In this document: positions 57,401 through 64,000 of the stretch, piece by piece
Layout of the letters: every line of letters starts with the position of its first letter
How positions within the stretch are numbered: position 1 is the stretch's first letter
Assembly: GCF_002086795.1 (NCBI RefSeq)
Contig: NZ_MVIM01000020.1
Location: 1-64,000, forward strand
Direction of reading: 5' to 3'
Length of the DNA stretch: 64,000 nucleotides
Origin: Mycolicibacterium tusciae
GTDB taxonomy: Bacteria > Actinomycetota > Actinomycetes > Mycobacteriales > Mycobacteriaceae
Translations under genes and position numbers: made by a program
The notes under the pieces: model-generated
Told to the model about the DNA's origin: nothing
Database searches by the model: none
The model's input: the letters and a program-made list of their open reading frames with translations, nothing else

Positions 57401-60357
57401 ACTTCTCCACCGCCGAACACGACCCACACCGCGTGCTGTCCCCGAAGGCGACCCACCCCGACACCGCCGTGGACGTCTTGACCCGCGCGCTGGGCCGCGA
57501 CGCCGCGCAAGTGTCGGCCACCAGCGCAGCCCGCGCCGCCACCGATCCAGCCGCCCGCCTGGCCGCTGCGACAGCCATGTACGCCCATGCGGTCGGTGCC
57601 GCGGCCGAGTCACGCCTGAGCCCAGCCCAGCACGCCGAGTTGGATTCCCACGCCGAAAAGCTGGTGCCCGGACTCACCTCGGCCACGGCCTGGCCGGTGC
57701 TGCGCCAGCACCTCGCGCTGATCGCCGCCGCCGGAATCCACCCGCTCAAACGGCTCGACAAAGTGGTCGCTGCCGGCGGATTCGACAACGCCGCCGACCC
57801 GGCCGCGGTCATCGATTGGCGCCTGGACCCCACCGGAGCGCACTCCGGTGGTGCCGGTCCGCTGTCCTGGCTGCCCGCCATCCCCGAACGCCTCGCCGCT
57901 GACCCTCAGTGGAGCACCTATCTGGCGGCCCGGGCGCAGCGGGTCACCGAACTGGCCGCCGAGGTAGCCGACACCGCACGCGGATGGAGCCCGGCGACCG
58001 CGCCGCGATGGGCACGCCCCCTGATCGACACCAACGCAGAGCTGGCCGCCGAGCTGGCCGTGTATCGCGCCGCGACCGCCGTCGATGACAACGACACCCG
58101 CATCGCCGGGCCCGAGCAATACCCCGCCCGCACCCGCGCCGCCCAACGCGGACTCGAACAACGCGCAGCCGAACTGATCGGCACCGACGCCACCACCAAC
58201 CGCTACGACGACCTGATCGACTCCATCAACCCGCACATCCGCCGCGACCCCTACTGGCCACAGCTGGCGCATCACCTGTCGGCGGCCGCGCGCACCGGAG
58301 TCAACATCACCCAGCTCGTACGCAAGTCCGCGGCCGACCGACCGCTGCCCGACGAACTACCCGCCGCCGCCCTGTGGTGGCGGCTGTGCGGCACCCTGTC
58401 CCCGGCCGCACTGGAAACTGCCAACGGTGGGTTGCGCCCGGACTGGCTGCCCGATCTGCACACCGTGTTTGGCACCGAACTGGCCGAAACGATCGCCGCC
58501 GACCCCGCATTCCCCGCGTTGGTCTCCGCGATCAGCAACGCCGATCCCGACCAGTGGACACCGTTGGATCTGCTGCACGTGGCCGCCGAACACCTCTATG
58601 ACGCCGACGCCCACCTGACCCATCACCTACGCGCCGACGAGTACGCCCGCCTGCTCACCTACTCGATCGAGGTGTTCACCACCGACGACCCCTACGACCA
58701 CGACATCCCCCTTCCCGAGCACGCACCGCTGACCCCGGAAGAACACGAAGAACTCGCCCACCTGCACCCCGACATCGACAACGCACCAGCCTGGCGCCAG
58801 CACTCTCACGAGGATGTGTTGGCTGACCCCAACAACCTCGCCGCCGCGCTCGGACTAGATGAATACGACCTCACCGAGCCCACCGAACCCGACGAACAAC
58901 TGCCCCCACCCGAGTACGCCCACGACGTCCTTGACGCCGAATCGCACCTGGATTTCGACAGCCTGAGCACCCGCCGGCCCACCCCGGCTGCCGCGCTGGC
59001 CGCCCACCGCGCCGACGTGCACGCGTTGCGTGCCCGCTACGCCGCCGCCGACGCCGAGCTACGTGAACTCGCTGCACAAGTGTCCGCCGGCGCTGGACCG
59101 CACGTGCTCGCCGCCACCGATGAACTGCGGCGCATGCGCGACGCCGCCGACGCCGATCGACCCTTCCTGGCCCGCGTCGAAACCGTTCTTGCGCAGTGGC
59201 ACGAGGCCGAGACCACCTACACCGAAGCCCTCGAACTCATCAACCACGCCCGCACCGAACTCGATATATTGCGCGCCGACCCGGCTGCCGACCCGCTCGA
59301 TATCGCCTCGGCCACCCAGAACCTGAACTTCCTCACCAGCTACCAGCTACCCACCCGCAGCCCCGCCGAGCAGTTCCACCCGGCATTCCAAGAAGCCACC
59401 GCTGCCCGCGCCGCCGCAGCCGGAGGCAGCGAACACATCGTCACCCACGCCGACGCCGACGCCCTGCTGCGCCGGTGCCGCGCCGACGACGACACACTGC
59501 TCGCCCGCCACCGCGCCGACCGCGCGGCGCTACGCGAACAGTTGCACCGCACCGAACTCGCCGCCGCGCAGGCATTCGCCCACGCTCAGCGCAGCACCGC
59601 CGACCACATCACCGACCTACTGCCTCGCATCGACACCGAACTGCGGGTGCTCGACGCCGCCGGCCAACACGCCTTCCAAGACCGGCTGCCCATCCCCGAG
59701 CACCCCGACATCGACACCCACCGCCTACACCGACTCACCGACATTCCGTTCGTGCTCACCGCCGCCCACGCCACCGACCGCGCCGCACTGCTACCGATGA
59801 TGAACCATCTCGCCCGCGCCGCCCACGCCGCGCAGCGCCCGCTGATCTGGGCCGCACCCCCCACCATCTGTGACAACCCCGACCTGTCCCCGATCAACCC
59901 CACCGTCATCGACGCCGCCACCATCGACCTCACCGACAGCGCGCCCGGCACCATCGTCATCATCGACCGCGCCGAACACCTCACCCCCGAGACCATCGCG
60001 GATCTCACCGAAAACGCCGCTACCGCCCACGCCCGGATCATCCTGCTCGACACCAACACCGCCACCTGGCCACCACCACCGGCAGCCCCGCTGCTCAAAC
60101 TGCTGCACACCGAACTCCGTTGGTCGCCAGTGCTCACCGCGTCCACCGGCCGCATCAACCACTACCAGGCCAGCCCAGACACCGACGCCGCCCTCACCCA
60201 AGCCGCCGGCCTACACCCCGACCACCACACCCCCGCCATCACCAACGCCCTGCAACGCCACCGAAAAGCCCAGCAGCGCAACACCACCGCCCACGAACTA
60301 CACACCCGCATGTGGAACGCCGCACAACGCGACGGTGGACTCAACCGCGATATTTAG
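54499..60357 (+). CDS. MobF-family conjugative relaxase-helicase (TrwC/TraI-like)
   Basis: A very large protein (1952 residues from GTG 54499; a GTG at 54475 is in frame). The N-terminal TrwC relaxase domain starts NAGIHKLTAGSGYLYL with Tyr14/16, then LGDYYSSKGETPGRWGGRG with Tyr36/37, corresponding to the two catalytic Tyr groups of TrwC. The metal-binding His triad is at DPGLHTHVAISNKV (His285, His287). The RecD-like helicase follows, with Walker A APAGSGKTTAM (~617-627), Walker B LIIVDEAGKAGT and VRLVGDDKQLSSISAGGVLR. A long Ala/Asp/Arg-rich C-terminal third has a helical DUF-like region and no further motif. It nicks and unwinds DNA for conjugal transfer. No type IV secretion genes are in the window. 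Confidence 0.95.
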   Translation: MNAGIHKLTAGSGYLYLVRQVAAHDRTHGPESLGDYYSSKGETPGRWGGRGLAGLSAGSENWTRTDAGDRLWSVAEGSEVTEDQMKALFGLGVHPNASALTKQLIAQGARKNSALTATSLGRPFRVNAGETELQQRLALAYRDHNLSIGAHWNAAIDESVRAQMRTDIATEMFEEQHRRAPLDERELTGFIARGTRDQTTSVAGYDMTFTPVKSVSALYALCPEPIAKQIEECHSKAVQDALDFLQDQAAYTRIGAQGVAQVDTEGFITAEFLHRDTRASDPGLHTHVAISNKVRARGTDGIARWYALDGRPLYASTVAASELYNSRLEAYLGQVLGMRFAARGDAREGKREVREVVGVSRELNELWSSRRAAIDAEYAVLAKKFQAAHGREPTTPESIAMFQQATLATRDAKHEPRSLAEQRQEWRAQAVGLLGSDEAVNAMIARSLAGRTTTPAEVTDSWIKARAAQVIATVSAARATWNRTHVLAEALRVVRVTGHAGIDGIAELITDAALAEPLSIRHACSPDTDLGEPAMLRRRDGSSVYRQVGSQTYTSHEILAAERSILAAAELRDGRTVPAADVEIELLAQAAHRRELNAGQAQLVREMACRGQRVMLALAPAGSGKTTAMAALARSWEGAGGTVIGLSPSASAAQLLREEIEVEVGDTLDKFNWLTDNPDIAPGDPARQWYDAIDENTLIIVDEAGKAGTLALASMIAVALARGASVRLVGDDKQLSSISAGGVLRDLAHRHGAITLSQVMRFASAAEAQAGLALRDGDPSGIAFYLDEQRVHVGTQAAASDMAFQAWQSDIAAGEHSLLLAPTHDLVSELNDRARLHRLTELGARAPGIEAVLMAGARASVGDLVFTKENDRTLALGATDFVRNGYRWEVTEVDPEGSITVKHLESGAHLRLPAEYVRAHVTLGYARTIDATQGATARYRCHTVGSDQLTRQQVYTALTRGVYGNHIYFSTAEHDPHRVLSPKATHPDTAVDVLTRALGRDAAQVSATSAARAATDPAARLAAATAMYAHAVGAAAESRLSPAQHAELDSHAEKLVPGLTSATAWPVLRQHLALIAAAGIHPLKRLDKVVAAGGFDNAADPAAVIDWRLDPTGAHSGGAGPLSWLPAIPERLAADPQWSTYLAARAQRVTELAAEVADTARGWSPATAPRWARPLIDTNAELAAELAVYRAATAVDDNDTRIAGPEQYPARTRAAQRGLEQRAAELIGTDATTNRYDDLIDSINPHIRRDPYWPQLAHHLSAAARTGVNITQLVRKSAADRPLPDELPAAALWWRLCGTLSPAALETANGGLRPDWLPDLHTVFGTELAETIAADPAFPALVSAISNADPDQWTPLDLLHVAAEHLYDADAHLTHHLRADEYARLLTYSIEVFTTDDPYDHDIPLPEHAPLTPEEHEELAHLHPDIDNAPAWRQHSHEDVLADPNNLAAALGLDEYDLTEPTEPDEQLPPPEYAHDVLDAESHLDFDSLSTRRPTPAAALAAHRADVHALRARYAAADAELRELAAQVSAGAGPHVLAATDELRRMRDAADADRPFLARVETVLAQWHEAETTYTEALELINHARTELDILRADPAADPLDIASATQNLNFLTSYQLPTRSPAEQFHPAFQEATAARAAAAGGSEHIVTHADADALLRRCRADDDTLLARHRADRAALREQLHRTELAAAQAFAHAQRSTADHITDLLPRIDTELRVLDAAGQHAFQDRLPIPEHPDIDTHRLHRLTDIPFVLTAAHATDRAALLPMMNHLARAAHAAQRPLIWAAPPTICDNPDLSPINPTVIDAATIDLTDSAPGTIVIIDRAEHLTPETIADLTENAATAHARIILLDTNTATWPPPPAAPLLKLLHTELRWSPVLTASTGRINHYQASPDTDAALTQAAGLHPDHHTPAITNALQRHRKAQQRNTTAHELHTRMWNAAQRDGGLNRDI

Positions 60358-60429
60358 CGGGATCGCCACATAGCAGGCCCGGTGACAGGACATGGTGACA
60401 GGACATAGAGCCATGCCGGAGACCGCCGC

Positions 60430-60730
60430 GCCAGCAGGACACAGCGGGCTGTGAAGCGTCCGGCGCCGTACTTGGTCTGGCGACGCAGCATTTCGACCAG
60501 GTGCTCAACCTCCGGATCGGTCTGTCCCGGCGACGAGTTCGGGGTCGACGAGTGATTCAAGAAGTCCAGCAGGACCGGACTTAACCCAGCGGGCGTACCA
60601 CTTGGCCAAGCGCCGCCGCGAGATCTCCCCGCCTCAGCGGCGACGTGCGCGATCGGGCGACCCGAGTCCACGCGCTCGCACAGCCGGCGTCGCGACCAGT
60701 CGGAGTCAAGGGGGCATTGGCGTGCGACAT
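60430..60730 (-). pseudogene. IS481-family transposase N-terminal remnant
   Basis: Pieces in two frames match the N-terminus of mycobacterial IS481 transposases: MSHANAPLTPTGR, then after a frameshift RRLCERVDSGRPIAHVAAEA, and after further damage PEVEHLVEMLRRQTKYGAGR F. These give the start, HTH and pre-catalytic segment. The DDE domain is missing and no terminal repeats are seen. It marks an old insertion just downstream of the relaxase. Confidence 0.72.
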
Positions 60731-60824
60731 AGCATTCCGCCCCCGAACGATCAGGTCAGCTGGGTCTCCTTACCCGGCCGATTGGCCGAAGTATTGCGGC
60801 CCGGGCCGACAACCTGACCAGCTG

Positions 60825-61829
60825 TCAGCCAGCGAGGGACGCTCGGCGGTGCGCGCGCACCCGGCACGCCGGCGAGCAGTAAACGCGGCGGCGTCCCGAT
60901 CGCGCCTGTCGAATGACCCCTTCACACACCGGGCACCGCGTTTCGTTACATGCAGGCTCGCTGGGCTCCATTTCGTTACAGGTGTCTTCGGAGAGGCTGA
61001 ATATGTCGACGTCAGGGGTGGCGACGGTTGCCAGTGGGCGGTTGGACCAGAGCACTTCGGTGCGCCCTTTGTAGACCCCACCTTGGCTGGTCGCGGTCGT
61101 CAGTTCAACTCGGTACCAGTCGGCATACAGCTCGTTGTCGTATAGCGTGGACGCGTATCCGGAGAGGACGACGGTTGCCGCGCACGAGTGCAGGGACTCG
61201 GCCAGCTCCCGATGCTCGGCCGGTGACAGCATCTCGTTGCGGTAGTTGCGTTCTCGGACATCACCGACATAGGGAGGGTCCACGTACATCAACGTGCGCC
61301 GACCCTTGCCATAGGCGGCGATCATGTCAAGACCTGCGCGGCATTCCAGCGACACCGAACGAATCCGTTCGGCAACGGACTCCATTCGCCGCACATATCC
61401 GTCAAGGCGTCGCGGCATCGACGTGTGCGCGAAGTCTGCGGAGTCGAAACGCCAGCCAGTTGGGCGCAAGGTTCCAGTGCGCCCCTGCGCCAGGCAAATC
61501 CAGACCCGGCGGGCACGTTCGAGGTCATCCAAATCTGCAGGCCGGTCCATGGCCGACTTGCGCTCGGCGCGTGAGTGAGGGGTCAGCGCGCAGTACCGTG
61601 CCAACTCTTCGGGACGCTCGCGCAACATCCTCCAGAAGTGCACTATGTCGCCGTCCAGGTCATTAACCGTTTCGAGCCGACTCGGCTTCTTAGCCAACAA
61701 CACTGACAATCCGCCGGCATACGGTTCGACGTAGTGGGTGTGCTCGGGAAGCATGGCGGCGATGGTCGCAGCGATCTTCTGCTTGCCGCCGAAGTATGCG
61801 AACGGCGGACGCAAAGCTGGCGTTGCCAA
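60825..61829 (-). CDS. D12-class (Dam-like) DNA adenine methyltransferase with C-terminal zinc ribbon
   Basis: A 334-residue N6-adenine methyltransferase. Motif X/I is PPFAYFGGKQKIA, then YVEPYAGGLSVLL, NDLDGDIVHFWRML, and catalytic motif IV MYVDPPYVGD (DPPY 184-187). After the ~290-residue enzyme comes a Cys cluster (CNETRCPVCEGVIRQ and VYCSPACRVRAHRR), a zinc-ribbon-like DNA-binding tail unusual for Dam proteins. The start is TTG 61829 after AGGGGGT. No partner restriction enzyme is adjacent, so it is an orphan, probably anti-restriction or replication-timing enzyme of the element. It is divergent from the ribbon-helix-helix protein with repeated palindromes between. Confidence 0.9.
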   Translation of the reverse strand: MATPALRPPFAYFGGKQKIAATIAAMLPEHTHYVEPYAGGLSVLLAKKPSRLETVNDLDGDIVHFWRMLRERPEELARYCALTPHSRAERKSAMDRPADLDDLERARRVWICLAQGRTGTLRPTGWRFDSADFAHTSMPRRLDGYVRRMESVAERIRSVSLECRAGLDMIAAYGKGRRTLMYVDPPYVGDVRERNYRNEMLSPAEHRELAESLHSCAATVVLSGYASTLYDNELYADWYRVELTTATSQGGVYKGRTEVLWSNRPLATVATPDVDIFSLSEDTCNEMEPSEPACNETRCPVCEGVIRQARSGRRRVYCSPACRVRAHRRASLAG

Positions 61830-61864
61830 CGTACCCCCTGGGGCTCAATCTAAAGAGGTTTGGG

Positions 61865-61917
61865 TGGGTGGCCACCCAAAGTTGAGTCTAATCGGAAAGT
61901 CGACAAGTGGCCACCCA
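61865..61917. promoter_or_regulatory. Repeated TGGCCACCCA palindrome between dam-like gene and RHH protein
   Basis: TGGGTGGCCACCCA (61865-61878) is a perfect 14-bp palindrome. GTGGCCACCCA recurs at 61907-61917, 42 bp (four turns) from the centre of the first. A likely operator for the adjacent ribbon-helix-helix protein controlling both genes. Confidence 0.6.
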
Positions 61918-61932
61918 CCGAGTGATACTCAG

Positions 61933-62127
61933 ATGATGACCGGACGGCATAAGAACCGAGGCGTCAACTTCCGACCGGACCCAGACCTCAAGGAACGGTT
62001 CAAGGCAGCGACGACGCAGGCCGGGACATCAATGGCGGCTGAGCTCACCGCGTTCGTGCGGTGGTATGTCGGCGACACTGACGAGCTGCCCAATCGTGTA
62101 GCCAACGTGATGGAACACCACACCTAG
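61933..62127 (+). CDS. Ribbon-helix-helix (CopG/Arc-like) DNA-binding protein
   Basis: A 64-residue protein: MMTGRHKNRGVNFRPDPDLK, then ERFKAATTQAGTSMAAELTA, FVRWYVGDTDELPNR. The short N-terminal strand (NRGVNFRPDPDL) followed by two helices with the G-T/S-M-A-A turn is the RHH pattern. Such proteins repress their own promoter and often plasmid copy, partition or transfer genes. Two ATGs (61933, 61936) are possible. It is divergent from the Dam-like gene with palindromes at 61865 and 61907 as probable binding sites. Confidence 0.75.
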   Translation: MMTGRHKNRGVNFRPDPDLKERFKAATTQAGTSMAAELTAFVRWYVGDTDELPNRVANVMEHHT

Positions 62128-62155
62128 TCCCGCCGGGGATCGGGGCGCGGGGAGT

Positions 62156-62845
62156 TCAGATCGGGTCGGTGTGGGTCTGCCCGTGAAGAGCAACCGCACT
62201 GGTCCAGCGTTGCCCGTCCCACCACCGATGCTGGAATCGGGCGGTGGGATCGGGGTACCAGCCCGGTCCGGGGAGTGGAGGCGGGCTGCGGTGCTGCGGG
62301 ATGGTCGGAGGTGGCGACAGGAAGATGTCGTTGGGTAGATCCACGATGCGGTAGCCCATATGGAGGAGTTCTGAGAGCGCGTGCTGCTCTGTGAGGGGAC
62401 TGTGCTCGGTCATTGCGGCGGCCGCGAAGCTGCGGACGTCAATGAACGTGCGATCGCCCCTCGGCCCGGTCTGCTCGCTGAATACGACCACCCATCGGTA
62501 GCCGCGGTCGTAGAGTTTGGCGGCATCGAGGCCGGCTTCACCGAGCGAGAAGACGCGAGTGGGGCAGTACTCGTCTATCGCTTCGACATAGTGCTGGTAC
62601 CAGCCCCGTGGCAGGAGTTGAGACGAGCCTGTGGCATGCAGTTCGGACGCGCTGATGAGGCCGACGTCATACAGCGCACGCTTGGTCAGGTAGTCGATGT
62701 CATCGTCCGGGCCGGCAGTGCGGGCGACCTCGGCAACGATCCTTTCACGTTTAGCTTCGGACTCAGCTGCTCTGCGTGCGAAGTAAGAGCCCTCCTTGCG
62801 GATTTGAGCCATCGTCCGAGCGGTGGAGTCCGGGTAGTCAGTCAT
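62156..62845 (-). CDS. DUF2510-containing hypothetical protein
   Basis: A 229-residue protein. The first ~170 residues (RKEGSYFARRAAESEAKRER, DYLTKRALYDVGLISASELH, YRWVVVFSEQTGPRGDRTF) are an unrecognised, mostly helical cytoplasmic domain. The C-terminus has the DUF2510 motif PGWYPDPTARFQHRWWDGQR followed by W, common in actinobacterial proteins and thought to mediate interactions. ATG 62845 begins MTDYPDSTART and follows a GGGGG stretch; the longer frame to 62956 is discarded. It is transcribed towards the RHH gene, on the same strand as the DUF1173 gene upstream. Confidence 0.65.
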   Translation of the reverse strand: MTDYPDSTARTMAQIRKEGSYFARRAAESEAKRERIVAEVARTAGPDDDIDYLTKRALYDVGLISASELHATGSSQLLPRGWYQHYVEAIDEYCPTRVFSLGEAGLDAAKLYDRGYRWVVVFSEQTGPRGDRTFIDVRSFAAAAMTEHSPLTEQHALSELLHMGYRIVDLPNDIFLSPPPTIPQHRSPPPLPGPGWYPDPTARFQHRWWDGQRWTSAVALHGQTHTDPI

Positions 62846-62952
62846 GGGTGGATTGTCCCCCAGACCTGTGACAGCGGTGGTTTCGCTGGCCGCTGAAATC
62901 GACCGGCTTGTTTTACGCTGCGGGTGTGGCGCATAGGGTGCCCCAAGTAGTG

Positions 62953-64000
62953 TCATTCGGTGTCAGGGAGAGCCGCCGGTAGATCCGGCATATCTTCGTC
63001 GGTGCGCCAGTTCCACACCGGCAGCCCAGCGATCGAGTTGTCGTCGTCGTCTTCGCCGCCAGAGCGGTCGATGAACGCGGCTATTGCCGGCGTTGTGTCG
63101 GTGAAGATCAAAGATGCCAGGGCAGTAGAGCTACCGTTGTAGGGCAACACTTTACGGAAACAACGTTCATCGGTGATGGCGGTAGTCATCAGGGTGCGAT
63201 CGGCATCGCTGGTGAAGGGTAGCCAGTTGTGGTCGGTCGCCATCAGCGATAGCTGTTCGACGTTGGCATAGCCAGCCCGAGACACTGAGAAGGTAGCGAT
63301 TGCCACTAACCGCACATCACCCGGATCTGCCATCTGCCACAGTTCAAGTTCCGTGGCGAAGCGCTTAGTCATTTTGCGGTACAGGTCTTCATCCAGAAAC
63401 CAGGGGTGCCCCGGCTGATGCCGTACCTGCATTCTGAATCCGTGGGCGGCTGGCTCAAGTGCCTTGATCTCGCCCACACCGATGAGGAACTTGGTGGGTC
63501 TTCCCGGCTGTCGGCGAGCTGGAGCCCATGCCTTGATCCGGCGCTGCTCGATCTCGGCCTTGCGTTCGGCCGAGAAGGGCTCAGGGATAAACAATGACGC
63601 GGCGAACGGGCTTTTCCGAACAAGCTTGCCGTCCGCGGCATCGCGCAGCCTGCGATACACGACGCCCCATGGGCGTCGCCCGGCGAAGCCGGGGTGCCAC
63701 GTCGTCAGTTCTGCCTCGTCCCAGAGATAGTGCAGGACAGCACGTAGCGACAACTTGTTGCCGTCGGACTGCACCGCGGTCGCCGGCGATACCGACGGCT
63801 CGGGAGCAGCGCGATTCCCGGACTTTGACAGCGAAAACCCGAGTCGCAGCGTGGTAGTTCCGGTGGTGGGGTTGTCAACGATCGACCGTTCGGCAACGGC
63901 GCCATAACCTGATAGCTCACTGGGGGGCAGCCAGGATCGGCATCGATGGTCATGTGCGGCTGCCGTGCCGGGCATCCTTTTGACGATGAGTCCTTGCCCA
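62953..64000 (-). CDS. DUF1173 plasmid protein (5' end beyond window)
   Basis: At least 349 codons. DUF1173 features include GQGLIVKRMPGTAAAHDHRC (residues encoded up to the window edge), AVLHYLWDEAELTTWHPGFA, GRRPWGVVYRRLRDAADGKL, HPWFLDEDLYRKMTKRFATE, LELWQMADPGDVRLVAIATF and VEQLSLMATDHNWLPF. DUF1173 genes are typical of conjugative plasmids and integrated elements; function unknown. An ATG at 63975 exists, but the frame is open to the edge. The VKRMPGT-AH-C stretch upstream of that ATG belongs to the family, so the true start lies outside the window. Confidence 0.82.
   Translation of the reverse strand, partial: GQGLIVKRMPGTAAAHDHRCRSWLPPSELSGYGAVAERSIVDNPTTGTTTLRLGFSLSKSGNRAAPEPSVSPATAVQSDGNKLSLRAVLHYLWDEAELTTWHPGFAGRRPWGVVYRRLRDAADGKLVRKSPFAASLFIPEPFSAERKAEIEQRRIKAWAPARRQPGRPTKFLIGVGEIKALEPAAHGFRMQVRHQPGHPWFLDEDLYRKMTKRFATELELWQMADPGDVRLVAIATFSVSRAGYANVEQLSLMATDHNWLPFTSDADRTLMTTAITDERCFRKVLPYNGSSTALASLIFTDTTPAIAAFIDRSGGEDDDDNSIAGLPVWNWRTDEDMPDLPAALPDTE

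Noticed and set aside
55750..60158. Several minus-strand frames of 130-316 codons opposite the relaxase
   Set aside because: All are high-GC antisense shadows of the MobF gene.
1..64000. CRISPR arrays, rRNA or intact insertion sequences
   Set aside because: No regularly spaced repeats of CRISPR type, no rRNA-like conserved strings, and only remnants of IS21 and IS481 elements were seen.

Overview
The window is high-GC actinobacterial DNA and almost certainly mycobacterial (Mycolicibacterium-like). The evidence is an EmbA/B/C-type arabinosyltransferase, an mceC-D-E-F run, an antigen-85-like remnant, an EspR-like regulator, a PE-PPE-type hydrolase and many TetR/ECF regulators. The right-hand third carries conjugative-element genes (MobF relaxase, DUF1173 protein, orphan methyltransferases, HNH protein). 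The whole therefore looks like a megaplasmid or a chromosomal region with an integrated conjugative element; the sequence alone cannot decide.

Layout. 1-8.0 kb: a DinB-like thiol-dependent enzyme (cut by the left edge) divergent from a CGNR regulator, then a minus-strand run DsbA-like, CcdA-like, beta-propeller lipoprotein, Emb-like arabinosyltransferase, methyltransferase. 8.3-17.8 kb: a redox/organohalide stress island with a small secreted protein, two haloalkane-dehalogenase-fold hydrolases, an RclC/DUF417 membrane protein, peroxiredoxins (one fused to GAF), an SDR, a TetR gene with a frameshift, two ECF sigma/zinc anti-sigma pairs and an AhpD-like protein. 18.1-21.8 kb: a complete ssuA-C-B-D sulfonate operon. 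21.8-23.7 kb: decayed DNA with an amidohydrolase pseudogene. 23.9-27.4 kb: a second TetR with a divergent peroxiredoxin, then a PPOX-like protein, another peroxiredoxin-like protein and an enoyl-CoA hydratase homologue. 27.4-36.1 kb: a mosaic of intact genes (SDR, mceD-F, glutathionyl-hydroquinone-reductase-like) and broken ones (IstB, mkl, Ag85-like, mceC, sulfate-binding lipoprotein). 36.1-38.9 kb: regulators with unknown partners. 39.0-41.3 kb: a tyrosine-recombinase-like gene overlapping a DDE-transposase-like gene. 41.5-48.5 kb: a very compact envelope operon (glycosidase, PE-PPE hydrolase, four tiny genes, EspR-like regulator, then a large secreted protein). 48.6-64 kb: HTH regulator, NrdH-like redoxin, C5 methyltransferase, HNH protein, coiled-coil protein, 1952-residue MobF relaxase-helicase, IS481 remnant, Dam-type methyltransferase, ribbon-helix-helix protein, DUF2510 protein and a DUF1173 gene running off the right edge.

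How it may work together. The strongest pattern is a set of eight 16-bp palindromes of one geometry (TNNACY-N4-RGTNNA, one or two with a mismatch). They lie upstream of the DsbA, dehalogenase-like, RclC-like, peroxiredoxin, SDR and TetR genes between 8 and 24.6 kb and fall into three classes by the bases at positions 2-3. This suggests paralogous TetR repressors governing an electrophile/oxidant or organohalide response. One of the two resident TetR genes carries a +1 shift in a C7 run. The best candidate for an undescribed system is the 43.5-48.5 kb operon, in which each gene from the glycosidase through the EspR-like regulator overlaps the next by 4 to 8 bases.
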